Position numbers and translations under genes: made by a program. 64,000 bases of DNA from DATJGR01 sp041739525 (lineage in GTDB: Bacteria > Pseudomonadota > Gammaproteobacteria > Pseudomonadales > Azotimanducaceae), in the NCBI GenBank assembly GCA_041739525.1, contig JBGSNQ010000022.1, positions 92,971 through 156,970 of the forward strand, given 5' to 3'. The notes beneath the pieces were generated by a model that searched no databases, was not told where the DNA came from, and saw nothing but the letters and a program-made list of their open reading frames with translations. The stretch's first letter is position 1, and every line of letters begins with the position of its first letter. Shown piece after piece: positions 18,229-26,081 of this stretch.

Positions 18229-18660
18229 CTACTCGGCTTGTATGCGCAGCGTGATTCCGTCGATGCCGACGACGCGCGCGGTCGCGCCCGCCGCTATCGG
18301 AGTGGCGCCGACGTTGCGTGCAGTCCAGGTGCTGCCGCGATGAGCGATACGACACTCGGCATCGGGTGCGAGCGCATCTGCGATGCGTATGCGCTCATCG
18401 ATGAGGTCGTCCTTTCGGTCAGGTATTTTCGGCCGCAGCGCGGCGTAAACGCGACGGCGAAACAACACCATCGAGCCGATCGACAGGACGGCGAACAGTG
18501 ACCACTCCGCCCACTGCGGCAGTTCCGCCGCGTTGACAGCGACGATGCCAGTGATGACTGCCGCGACACCGATGAAGACGAGATAGAACTCCGCTTCGAT
18601 GAAAAACAGCTCGGCACCGAGCAACAGCGCGCCGATGACGATCCAGGTCCACCACGCCAT
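18229..18660 (-). CDS. NfeD-family membrane protein
   Basis: A 143-residue short NfeD protein. Two or three transmembrane helices occupy about residues 4-75 (WWTWIVIGALLLGAELFF; YLVFIGVAAVITGIVAV; WSLFAVLSIGSMVLF), followed by a small soluble OB-fold domain (CRIAHRGSTWTARNVGATPI ending DGITLRIQAE). The C-terminal OB domain is the hallmark of NfeD proteins, which act with an SPFH partner, here the next gene downstream. The protease domain of long NfeD forms is absent, as usual for the short class. Confidence 0.87.
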   Translation of the reverse strand: MAWWTWIVIGALLLGAELFFIEAEFYLVFIGVAAVITGIVAVNAAELPQWAEWSLFAVLSIGSMVLFRRRVYAALRPKIPDRKDDLIDERIRIADALAPDAECRIAHRGSTWTARNVGATPIAAGATARVVGIDGITLRIQAE

Positions 18661-18802
18661 ATCGTGTATTCCGTAGGCCAGCAGGCAGGGCGGTGTTATA
18701 GCGCATGTGTCACGTGCCGACCAGCGTGCGCACCCGAGTTCGACAGTTGGTCACGTTCGTGCGACCGCTTGCACCCTCACTTACTACCCGCGTGACACAC
18801 GT

Positions 18803-19564
18803 CTAGCCGGCGCGCGCAGCGGCTTCGCGAGCCGCACGAACCTTCTCGTTCGTCTGGTTGAACAGCAACTCGCGGCGCGTTTTTTCCTCGGCCTCGGTGA
18901 GTTTCTTCTGGCCCCATTCGCGATTGACAGCGAAACCCTTCTGAACCGCCGGTCGCGCGCCCACTTCGTCGACCCAGCGCTTCACGTTCGGGTACTTCTC
19001 CCAGACCTGCTCGTCGATCAATCGGTTGAGCAACATCGCCCACGGCCACGTGATCATGTCGGCGATGCTGTAGTCCTCGCCCGCGAGGAACCTGTTCGCG
19101 CCGAGTTGCGCGTCCATTACGCCGCACAGCCGATCCACTTCGCCGACGAACCGTTTGGTGCCGTATTCGAGTTGCTTCGGATCGTCGGCGATGTTCTTCG
19201 CGTAGTTCTTGAAGTGATTCGCGTTGCCCATCATCGGGCCCAGGTTCGCCATCTGCCAATGTACCCACTGCAGCACCTTGTAGCGTTCGGCAGGCGCCTT
19301 TGGCAGGAATCTGCCGCTCTTGTCGGCGAGGTATTCGAGGATCGCACCCGATTCGAAAATCGAGATCGGCTTGCCGCCGCCGAGTGGTGCGTGATCGGTG
19401 ATTGCAGGCATACGATTGTTCGGACTGATACGCAGGAACTCGGCTTTGAACTGATCGCCGCCGCCGATGTCGACCGGGAGCGTGCGGTATTCGAGCCCAC
19501 ATTCCTCGAGCATGATGGTGACCTTCCAGCCGTTCGGCGTGGGCCAGTAGTGAACGTCGATCAT
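18803..19564 (-). CDS. Glutathione S-transferase, YfcG/Ure2-like
   Basis: A 253-residue GST. The thioredoxin-like N domain (about 1-85) begins YWPTPNGWKVTIMLEECGLEY, with the PNGWK signature of the YfcG/nu class, then SPNNRMPAITDH and SIFESGAILEYLA. The helical C domain follows (LGANRFLAGEDYSIADMITWPW). YfcG-type enzymes act as glutathione-dependent disulfide reductases. The ATG at 19564 has AAGGAG 7 nt upstream; the longer upstream frame has no GST homology. The C-terminal tail of about 30 residues is longer and more charged than in YfcG. The gene is upstream of nfeD on the same strand but separated by 142 bp. Confidence 0.9.
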   Translation of the reverse strand: MIDVHYWPTPNGWKVTIMLEECGLEYRTLPVDIGGGDQFKAEFLRISPNNRMPAITDHAPLGGGKPISIFESGAILEYLADKSGRFLPKAPAERYKVLQWVHWQMANLGPMMGNANHFKNYAKNIADDPKQLEYGTKRFVGEVDRLCGVMDAQLGANRFLAGEDYSIADMITWPWAMLLNRLIDEQVWEKYPNVKRWVDEVGARPAVQKGFAVNREWGQKKLTEAEEKTRRELLFNQTNEKVRAAREAAARAG

Positions 19565-19673
19565 GGAAACTCCTTCGAATGGGAAGAGCGTTGTTCCGGA
19601 TGATATCGATTCAGCGCGGTGAGTGAATGCGCGCGGGTGTACTCTCGCTTGGGCGATGCAGAAGGCGGAGACG

Positions 19674-20087
19674 ATGATTACGAAGACGTGTGGGTTGGCG
19701 CTGGCGCTCGCACTCGCTGCATGGCAGCCGATCATGGCGGCGGAAGCGGGGGATCTGTGGCAAGTGACCTCGGCGATGTCGATGCCGGGCATGCCCGCGA
19801 TGCCGGCGCGTGCGTCGAGCACGTGTATGGCTACGACCTGGTCGCAGCCGCCCGGCGGCGCGAACAACTCGTGCACGCGCACGGACTTCCACGTCGACGG
19901 TGCGAAGGCGACGTGGACGGAGACGTGTACGAATCCACCGATGACCGGCCACGGCGAGGTCACCCGTCAGGGCAGCGACAAATTCAGCGGCGCGATCACG
20001 TTCGCGGCGCCGCAGGGTATGCCGGCCGGCAACATGACCATCAAGCTCGACGGCAACCGCGTCGGCGCGTGCGACGCGACGCAGTAA
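19674..20087 (+). CDS. DUF3617-like periplasmic protein
   Basis: A 137-residue exported protein. The ATG at 19674 has GGAG 3-7 nt upstream and starts the signal peptide (TCGLALALALAAWQPIMA). The mature part begins EAGDLWQVTSAMSMPGMPAMPA, is rich in Met and Pro, and contains four cysteines. This fits the DUF3617 family, which have the pattern GLWEVTxxMxxPGMP. Function is unknown. Two earlier in-frame starts (19623, 19656) lack both a good ribosome site and a better signal peptide. The 2OG oxygenase gene follows after 8 bp, so they are probably cotranscribed. Confidence 0.75.
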   Translation: MITKTCGLALALALAAWQPIMAAEAGDLWQVTSAMSMPGMPAMPARASSTCMATTWSQPPGGANNSCTRTDFHVDGAKATWTETCTNPPMTGHGEVTRQGSDKFSGAITFAAPQGMPAGNMTIKLDGNRVGACDATQ

Positions 20088-20095
20088 AGGCGCGC

Positions 20096-21088
20096 GTGAC
20101 CGATCTGCCCATCATCGATGTTGCGCCGCTGGTCCATGGATCCTCTGACGGCGCACGTGTGGCGCAGCAGATCGGTGCGGCGTGTCGCGACACGGGTTTC
20201 TTCTACGTGGTCGGGCATGGTGTCGATCGTGCGCTCGCCTCACGGCTCGAATCGGCGAGCAGAGCGTTTTTCGCACTCGACATCTCGGAGAAGCTGCGTG
20301 TTCGGATGGATCTCGGTGGACGCGCATGGCGCGGATACTTCCCGGTCGGCGGTGAATTGACGTCCGGCATCCCCGACGACAAGGAAGGCCTCTACTTCGG
20401 CGCGGAGCTCGACGAACGCGATCCGCGTGTGATGGCCGCGACGCCCCTGCACGGTCGCAATCTATTCCCGCAACGGCCGGACCTGCGCCCCATCGTGCTC
20501 GCGTGGCTCGACGAGATGACTCGCCTCGCGCACGCGTTGATGCGCGGTATCGCACTCAGCCTTGGACTGGATGCAGACTACTTCTTCGATCGCTACACGC
20601 GCGATCCGCTCGTGCTGTTCCGAATCTTCAACTATCCGGGAATTTCCGCGCGCACCCCATCATCAGATCGTTGGGGTGTGGGCGAACACACCGACTACGG
20701 CGTATTGACGATTCTGAAGCAGGACGACGTGGGAGGATTGCAGGTGAAGAGCCGCGGCGGATGGGTCTCGGCACCGCCCGTTACCGACTCGTTCGTGTGT
20801 AATATCGGTGACATGCTCGATCGGATGACGCGCGGCTTGTATCGATCAACTGCGCATCGCGTCATGAACGGGAGCGGGGTGGATCGTCTGTCGTTTCCGT
20901 TCTTCTTCGATCCGAACTTCGATTCTGTTGTGCAGCCGATCGAAACTCTGGCGGTGGAAGAATTCGTCGACGATCGCGAGCTGCGCTGGGATCGATCGAG
21001 CGTGCATGCATTTGACGGCACTTACGGCGACTATGTACTCGGCAAGGTGGGCAGGGTGTTCCCTGCGCTCAGGCGGAGTGTTCTTTAG
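20096..21088 (+). CDS. 2-oxoglutarate/Fe(II) oxygenase, isopenicillin N synthase-like
   Basis: A 330-residue non-heme iron oxygenase. It has the N-terminal DIOX_N region (LPIIDVAPLVHG, DTGFFYVVGHGV) and a jelly-roll core with the iron triad H198-x-D200 (GEHTDYGVLTIL) and H254 (STAHRVMNG), plus R264 in DRLSFPFF for 2-oxoglutarate. It belongs to the plant-like IPNS/gibberellin oxidase family in bacteria; the substrate is unknown. The GTG start at 20096 is preferred because it begins right at the family homology (TDLPIIDV); a longer open frame upstream lies out of frame with the preceding gene and has no homology. Confidence 0.88.
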   Translation: MTDLPIIDVAPLVHGSSDGARVAQQIGAACRDTGFFYVVGHGVDRALASRLESASRAFFALDISEKLRVRMDLGGRAWRGYFPVGGELTSGIPDDKEGLYFGAELDERDPRVMAATPLHGRNLFPQRPDLRPIVLAWLDEMTRLAHALMRGIALSLGLDADYFFDRYTRDPLVLFRIFNYPGISARTPSSDRWGVGEHTDYGVLTILKQDDVGGLQVKSRGGWVSAPPVTDSFVCNIGDMLDRMTRGLYRSTAHRVMNGSGVDRLSFPFFFDPNFDSVVQPIETLAVEEFVDDRELRWDRSSVHAFDGTYGDYVLGKVGRVFPALRRSVL

Positions 21089-21132
21089 GTTGTTGATTTC
21101 CAGTTGTAGTTTTCAGGGAGTGAAGCATCTCG

Positions 21133-21711
21133 ATGAATACGCGTACGAGAAAGCAATGGACGTTTCTTCTGCTCGCACTCTCAGCGGTCGCATCGGTGCC
21201 GGCGGCGGCCGTGACGCTGACGGTGGGTAAGGCCAGCATTCAGCGGCTTTTCGTGGAAGGAGTGTTCAACAGGGACGGCCGCTGGTACCTGCAGGAGGGC
21301 GTGTGTTACGCGTATCTGGACTCGCCGCGCACCTGGCTCGCGGGTGGTCGCGTTCACATCGAGGCGCGCTTGTCGTCGCAACTCGGTGTCGAGATGTCGG
21401 GGAACTGCGTCGGAAATCCGCTGACGGCGAAGGTGGAAATGTCGGGGCGCCTGATGGGCTCGGGCACGACACTCGCGCTTGTGGAAGTGAAGATCGACCG
21501 CATCGATGATGCGGCAACAGGTAGCGAACTCGAAGTTCTGCAAGCGCTGATTCCGGCGCCGCCGCCGCTCGACGTGTTGAAGACCATCCGCGAACGGCTC
21601 GCGGATTCGGAAGACGTACCGATCACGGTGGAAAAGCTGTCGATTGACTCGGTGACCACGTCGGATACCGACGTTGCGGTTCAGTTCGACTTTGCGTTGC
21701 GCGCGCCATAG
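21133..21711 (+). CDS. Exported protein of unknown function
   Basis: A 192-residue protein with an N-terminal signal peptide (FLLLALSAVASVPAAA). The mature domain alternates strands and turns (VGKASIQRLFVEGVFNR, VHIEARLSSQLGVEMSG, TLALVEVKIDRID) and ends with VQFDFALRAP. Its shape is reminiscent of the DUF1439/YceB family of periplasmic lipid-binding-like proteins, but there is no lipobox and I cannot confirm the relationship. It follows the 2OG oxygenase by about 45 bp and could share its promoter. Confidence 0.7.
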   Translation: MNTRTRKQWTFLLLALSAVASVPAAAVTLTVGKASIQRLFVEGVFNRDGRWYLQEGVCYAYLDSPRTWLAGGRVHIEARLSSQLGVEMSGNCVGNPLTAKVEMSGRLMGSGTTLALVEVKIDRIDDAATGSELEVLQALIPAPPPLDVLKTIRERLADSEDVPITVEKLSIDSVTTSDTDVAVQFDFALRAP

Positions 21712-22212
21712 CGGGTGGGGTTGTGGCCATTGCGAGCTCGTGGACAGCTCTGATCCATAAGCGATCTGGTGAGGGGAGTGGAGTGGCCGCCCCTCGACGA
21801 TGCGGTTCGGTCGCGACTCCACGTGGGTGCGAAATTGTTCGGGTCTTCGAAGTCCGTCGGCTGCGACTTGAACACGGCGCGAATCGACGCGGGTCGCCGC
21901 GATGGGTCTGACTTCAAGGTGTCGATGACGCTGGGCGACCAGCGTGGTCGATTTGTTCGAGCGGGCTTGGTTTATCAGTGAGGGGGTCGGTTGTGCAATC
22001 GGCCTGCGTTGCGCGAGATGTCGCGCCGGTCGACGACCGTCGCGGTGGCGGTCGCACGGTGGGCGGCGAGATTGGACCATCGCCCTAATCGATTCTTTGA
22101 GGTGATGTGTGCGCGTTCTGTCCGTACGCACACCGCCAGGCCCTGGTCGTCGCGCACAACTCCACCAGCGCAATCTCGTCCCCAACAAGCCGCATTTGAT
22201 TTGGGCGATGGT
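21712..22212. other. Gene-poor stretch with a possible gene remnant
   Basis: About 500 bp with no confident gene. A 70-codon plus-strand frame at 21769-21981 (GTG start) has codon third-position composition similar to the neighbouring genes and ends GDQRGRFVRAGLVYQ, which reads like the C-terminal end of a longer protein, but I cannot identify it. The region next to 22213 abuts the alpha/beta hydrolase pseudogene and may be part of the same decay. Confidence 0.3.
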
Positions 22213-22617
22213 TCAAATGTGGCTGACGAACGCCACGGACTCATCGAGATCCCGCGTATGTTCGGCGGTGACGCCTTCAGCCGTCAGGCGATCTGCATAC
22301 AGCTGGCCTGCGTCGACCAGAGGGTCGTGGTCTGCCGTTACGACGAGTGCGGTGGGCAGGCCGGCGTACGATTTCGCCACGATCGGCGAAGCGCGCCAGT
22401 CGTTTCCTTCGCTGCTTAGAACCCGCACCCGGAACGCGCCGTCAGCCGTATTGACGGTCTCGTCGCTGCTCGGCATTTCGAGCGCCGGATTCGGCGGACG
22501 TTGCACGCGCAGCGACAGGATCTTCGCGCGCGCGTCTGCCGGCGTGAACTGACTGAACGGCAACACGCCGCTCGCGTTCAGCGCATCTACGACAGCCTGC
22601 GACTGCGGATCGAGCGC
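22213..22617 (-). pseudogene. Alpha/beta hydrolase pseudogene with central deletion
   Basis: The N-terminal part (LDPQSQAVVDALNASGV, then LPFSQFTPADARAKI and NPALEMPSSDETVNTADG) matches the start of HSL-family alpha/beta hydrolases. It then jumps directly to the C-terminal part, DWRASPIVAKSYAG and LPTALVVTADHDPLVDAG, which contains the catalytic Asp region. Roughly 170 residues with the HGGG and GxSxG motifs are missing. There is no start codon in frame between the upstream stop and the LDPQSQ segment, and the C-terminal end after VAFVSH is lost. It follows the cyclase gene on the same strand within 10 bp, so it was probably the second gene of that operon. Confidence 0.75.
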
Positions 22618-22624
22618 CGCGCAT

Positions 22625-23560
22625 TCATAGCATCGCGATCGGATTCACCGGCGAACCCGTGGCGCGTTCGATGCGCAGCGGCGCAACGGTGAACAGGAAC
22701 GACCAGCGTTTCTGTTTCGCGCAGGCCGCGCTAAGCCGATCGAGTTGCAGGTTGTCGAGCAGATGCACGCCCATCGCGACGAGCGCGCACTGGTGGATCG
22801 GCATCGGCCAGCCGTGGATGTCGATGTTAGGCAGCGCATCTGAGACGCCGTCGCAGCCGAGCACGGCAACGCCGCGGTCGTGAAGCCACTCGACGCATTC
22901 CGGATGCATGCCTGCGAGGCCGTCCACCGTCGGGCTCCATGGACCATGTTTGGTTCGCCGCGCGTCGCGGCCGGTTGAAACGATCAGGATGTCGCCTTCC
23001 GTTACGCGCACGCCTTGTGCTTTTTCAGTGGCTTCCAGTTGTGCAATCGTGATCGCGTCCTTCGCGTCGATCCACTCGACACCGAGCGTGCGTGGCACGT
23101 CGAGTAGTACGCCGCGCGACGCAATGCCGTCGCGCGCACACATGATGCTGCCGCGGCGCGCGCCGGTGCTTTTTACTTCAGTGGCCGCGAAGCCGTTGTA
23201 CATCTGACCGTCGACGAAAACGTGACACAGCGCGTCGATGTGCGTCGTTGCCATGCCGTGAAAGGCCACACCGACGAAATCGAGCGCGGCTTCGAGGCCG
23301 ACACCCGGGATCACGCAGTCGTCACCGCCCTGGATCATCATGTGCATCGCGGGATGCGGATTCTCGATCGACGACTGCACGGCGAGTTCACGCGCGCAGC
23401 TGACTACTTCGCCGCTGACGACTGCCTGTGCGGCTTCGCGTCGCTTCGCGGGTGTGATCAGATTCAGTGTGCCGTTCTCGTCATCAGCGCCCCAGCGTCC
23501 CCAGTTCTTGACGCGCTCGAATACATCGCGCATCCGCGCGGGACTCCACGTTCCACTCAT
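22625..23560 (-). CDS. Cyclase family protein (kynurenine formamidase-like fold)
   Basis: A 311-residue metal-dependent hydrolase of the cyclase superfamily. The signature region FHGMATTHIDALCHVFVDG provides the metal-binding histidines and aspartate of the family HxGTHxDxPxH motif. A second conserved region, GWPMPIHQCALVAMGVHLLDNLQLDRL, is typical of the long-form cyclases. Known relatives open cyclic amides or lactones (arylformamidase, isatin hydrolase). The ATG at 23560 has GAAGGGG upstream and begins the conserved N-terminus (MSGTWSPARMRDVFERVKNWGRWG); the upstream open frame has no homology. It is divergent from the acyl-CoA ligase gene, with about 70 bp between the starts. Confidence 0.85.
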   Translation of the reverse strand: MSGTWSPARMRDVFERVKNWGRWGADDENGTLNLITPAKRREAAQAVVSGEVVSCARELAVQSSIENPHPAMHMMIQGGDDCVIPGVGLEAALDFVGVAFHGMATTHIDALCHVFVDGQMYNGFAATEVKSTGARRGSIMCARDGIASRGVLLDVPRTLGVEWIDAKDAITIAQLEATEKAQGVRVTEGDILIVSTGRDARRTKHGPWSPTVDGLAGMHPECVEWLHDRGVAVLGCDGVSDALPNIDIHGWPMPIHQCALVAMGVHLLDNLQLDRLSAACAKQKRWSFLFTVAPLRIERATGSPVNPIAML

Positions 23561-23631
23561 CGGTCTTTCCCCTTCTCGTTTCGAATTCGAAAGTGGTACT
23601 TTGCGGGTCGACCCCGAGTGCTGACAACCCC

Positions 23632-25173
23632 ATGAGCAACATGCCCGGCAAGATCGTCTGCGGCGAACGTGAGCTGCCCATTGCGGAAATGCTCGTGCGA
23701 GCGAATCGCGCGGCACGCGGCCTGCGTGAACTCGGCATCGATCGCGACGACGCGCTTGCAGTACTTCTGCGCAACGACTTCCCCTTCTTCGAAGCGGCCT
23801 ACGCTGCGAATCGGCTCGGCGTACATCTCGTGCCGATCAACTGGCATTTCTCCGGGCCGGAGGTGCAGTACATTCTCGAGGATTCCGGCGCAAAGTCACT
23901 GATTGCGCATGCGGATCTGCTCGAACCGATTCGTGCGCACATACCCGCGTCGGTGCGCGTCTTCGTGGTGGAAACGCCGCCGGAAATCGCAGCGGCCTAC
24001 TCCATTGCGCCTGCGCGCGGTCGTTGTCGTGCGAACGACACGGTGTGGGGTGCATGGCTCACACAGTTCGAGCCGTTGCCGCCGGAGGCGGTCGCATCCC
24101 CGGGCAGCATGATCTACACGTCGGGCACCACAGGTCGACCCAAGGGTGTGCGGCGCAAACCGCCTACACCGGAGGAAGCGGCGGGCATGGGCCACATGGT
24201 GGATCTCGTGATGGACTTCTCCCAGCCCAATATCGTGGCGCTGCTCACGGCACCGATGTATCACGCCACGCCGAATGGGTTCTTCCGCCGCGCCATCGAC
24301 ACGAACTCCACGTTGATCGTCGAACCACGCTTCGACGCACAGCGATATCTCGAGCTGATCGATCGTTACCACATCACACACGCGTATGCCGTGGCGACGA
24401 TGTTCGTGCGGTTGCTGCGTTTGCCCGAAGCGGTGCGCCAGCGTTGCGACGTTAGTTCGCTGAAGGTAGTGGTGCACGGCGCGGCGCCTACGGCGCCCGA
24501 AGTGAAACGGCGCATGATCGACTGGTTCGGACCGGTGCTGCTCGAACACTACGGTTCCACGGAACTCGGCGCCGTCGTGTACTGCAACTCGGCCGATTGG
24601 TTGAGCCATCCGGGCACCGTCGGGAAGGCGCTGCCGCACGTCGAACTGAAGGTATTCGATGCGCAGCGCAATGAATTGCCGAACGGCACACCTGGCGAGA
24701 TCTTCGCGCGCTTCAAGCTGTATCCGGATTTCGTGTACCAGAACGATCCGGCGAAGCGTGCAGCGATGGAATACAAAGGGCTGTGGACGGCCGGAGACAT
24801 CGGCTATCTAGACGACGACGGTTTCCTTTATCTGTCCGATCGCAAGAACGACATGGTGATCTCCGGTGGTGTGAACATCTATCCGAAGGAAATCGAAACC
24901 GAGCTGTACGAACTGCCGGGCGTGTTCGATTGCGCAGTGTTCGGCATTCCGGACGAGGAGTTCGGCGAGGCGCTGGCGGCAGTCATTCAGCGCGCGCAGG
25001 GCGCATCGCTCGACGAAGCGCAGGTGCGCGAGTTCCTGAAGGGACGCATTGCAAAGTACAAACTGCCGAAGGTCATCGAGTTCCGCGACGCGTTGCCGCG
25101 CGAAGACTCGGGAAAACTGTTCAAACGCAAGCTGCGCGACGAATTCTGGAAGGCCGCGGGCCGACAAATCTGA
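23632..25173 (+). CDS. Acyl-CoA synthetase (AMP-dependent, FadD-like)
   Basis: A 513-residue acyl-adenylate-forming ligase. The AMP-binding P-loop is MIYTSGTTGRPKGVRR, with the further core motifs HYGSTELG and GDIGYLDDDGFLYLSDRKN, then MVISGGVNIYPKEIE, and the C-terminal lysine region PREDSGKLFKRKLRDEFW. It activates a carboxylic acid to its CoA thioester in the cytoplasm; substrate class is not clear, but bile-acid or aromatic/terpenoid acids are common for this branch. The start is placed at ATG 23632 (MSNMPGKIVCGEREL), where homology begins; no strong ribosome site is seen. It is followed after 41 bp by the enoyl-CoA hydratase/isomerase gene. Confidence 0.9.
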   Translation: MSNMPGKIVCGERELPIAEMLVRANRAARGLRELGIDRDDALAVLLRNDFPFFEAAYAANRLGVHLVPINWHFSGPEVQYILEDSGAKSLIAHADLLEPIRAHIPASVRVFVVETPPEIAAAYSIAPARGRCRANDTVWGAWLTQFEPLPPEAVASPGSMIYTSGTTGRPKGVRRKPPTPEEAAGMGHMVDLVMDFSQPNIVALLTAPMYHATPNGFFRRAIDTNSTLIVEPRFDAQRYLELIDRYHITHAYAVATMFVRLLRLPEAVRQRCDVSSLKVVVHGAAPTAPEVKRRMIDWFGPVLLEHYGSTELGAVVYCNSADWLSHPGTVGKALPHVELKVFDAQRNELPNGTPGEIFARFKLYPDFVYQNDPAKRAAMEYKGLWTAGDIGYLDDDGFLYLSDRKNDMVISGGVNIYPKEIETELYELPGVFDCAVFGIPDEEFGEALAAVIQRAQGASLDEAQVREFLKGRIAKYKLPKVIEFRDALPREDSGKLFKRKLRDEFWKAAGRQI

Positions 25174-25199
25174 TCATTTCAATATCTGATCATTTCAAT
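25168..25199. repeat. Tandem 16-bp duplication at end of acyl-CoA ligase
   Basis: ATCTGATCATTTCAAT occurs twice in direct tandem (25168-25183 and 25184-25199). The first copy contains the TGA stop of the ligase gene and the second lies just before the GGAGGG ribosome site of the next gene. The 16-bp perfect repeat looks like a recent slippage or excision scar. Confidence 0.85.
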
Positions 25200-25214
25200 A
25201 GTGGAGGGAAGACG

Positions 25215-26012
25215 ATGAGTTACGAGACGATTTTGACGAGCGTAGACAACGGCATTCTGACGATCACGCTGAACCGCCCGGAAAAACTGAACGCGTGGAC
25301 GTATCAGATGAGCGCCGACATGAGCGCGGCCATCGCCGAAGCGAACGACAACGACGACATAATTGCGATCGTTGTAACCGGGGCGGGGCGCGGCTTCTGC
25401 GCCGGCGCAGACATCGAGGCGGTATTCAAGGCACAAGCGGAAAACCGGCCGACGCAGAGACAGGGCGCGCGCACGGGCGACTGGGTGGAATTCGTGCGCA
25501 GTTCGAAGCCGATCGTTGCGGCAATCAACGGTGCGGCGATCGGCGTAGGTCTCACTCAGGTCCTGCCGATGGACATGCTCATCGCTGCACGCGGGGCGAA
25601 GCTCAGCGTACGGTTCATCAAGATGGGCCTGGTGCCGGAGCTCGCGAGTTCGCACTTCCTGGCGCTGCGTTGCGGCTTTGGCGCTGCGAGCGAACTGATG
25701 CTGACGGGCAAGACGATCAGCGCGGACGAAGCGAAGGAAATCGGGCTTGTCGACAAGGTTGCCGAACCGGCTGACCTGTTGAAGACCGCGAAAGACGCAG
25801 CGCGCGCCATGGGCGAGAACCCGCAGGGCGCGTTGCGAATGGTCAAACAGTTGCTCACGCAGAATGCGGCCGAAGGCGATACGCGTCTGGTGCAGCAACG
25901 CGAAATCGCGGCACTCACGCAGTGCTACGCATCGCCGGAGCACAAGGAAGCGATCAGCGCGTTCCTGGAGAAACGGGATCCGGACTTCAAGGCTGCGCGC
26001 GCCAGGAAATGA
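25215..26012 (+). CDS. Enoyl-CoA hydratase/isomerase family protein
   Basis: A 265-residue crotonase-fold protein: NGILTITLNRPEKLNAW, then GRGFCAGADIEAVF for the oxyanion hole, and AAINGAAIGVGLTQVLPMDMLIAA. The ATG at 25215 has GGAGGGAA upstream. Classical hydratases have two catalytic Glu residues; here their positions appear to be non-acidic (GVGLTQVL and FIKMG). Instead there is MGLVPELASSHF, with Glu at the place used by the delta3-delta2 enoyl-CoA isomerase (PECI) type. I therefore favour isomerase or another crotonase reaction over hydration. It is likely cotranscribed with the upstream ligase. Confidence 0.88.
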   Translation: MSYETILTSVDNGILTITLNRPEKLNAWTYQMSADMSAAIAEANDNDDIIAIVVTGAGRGFCAGADIEAVFKAQAENRPTQRQGARTGDWVEFVRSSKPIVAAINGAAIGVGLTQVLPMDMLIAARGAKLSVRFIKMGLVPELASSHFLALRCGFGAASELMLTGKTISADEAKEIGLVDKVAEPADLLKTAKDAARAMGENPQGALRMVKQLLTQNAAEGDTRLVQQREIAALTQCYASPEHKEAISAFLEKRDPDFKAARARK

Positions 26013-26042
26013 TGCGCGGGATTGGGAGAGCTTGGAGAGTGT

Positions 26043-26072
26043 AGAGAAACTCCGCGATCGCGGAGTTTCTCT
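26043..26072. terminator. 30-bp perfect palindrome between convergent genes
   Basis: AGAGAAACTCCGCGA at 26043-26057 is followed directly by its exact reverse complement at 26058-26072. It lies 30 bp after the enoyl-CoA gene stop and 10 bp before the desaturase stop, with both genes reading into it. It should form a strong hairpin in RNA from either strand, so it is a plausible bidirectional terminator, although no T-run follows. Confidence 0.6.
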
Positions 26073-26081
26073 CGAAACCTG

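Noticed and set aside
21181..22188. 335-codon minus-strand frame over the 21133 gene and the next gap
   Set aside because: Arg/His-rich composition typical of a shadow frame; the plus-strand gene at 21133-21711 has a clear signal peptide.
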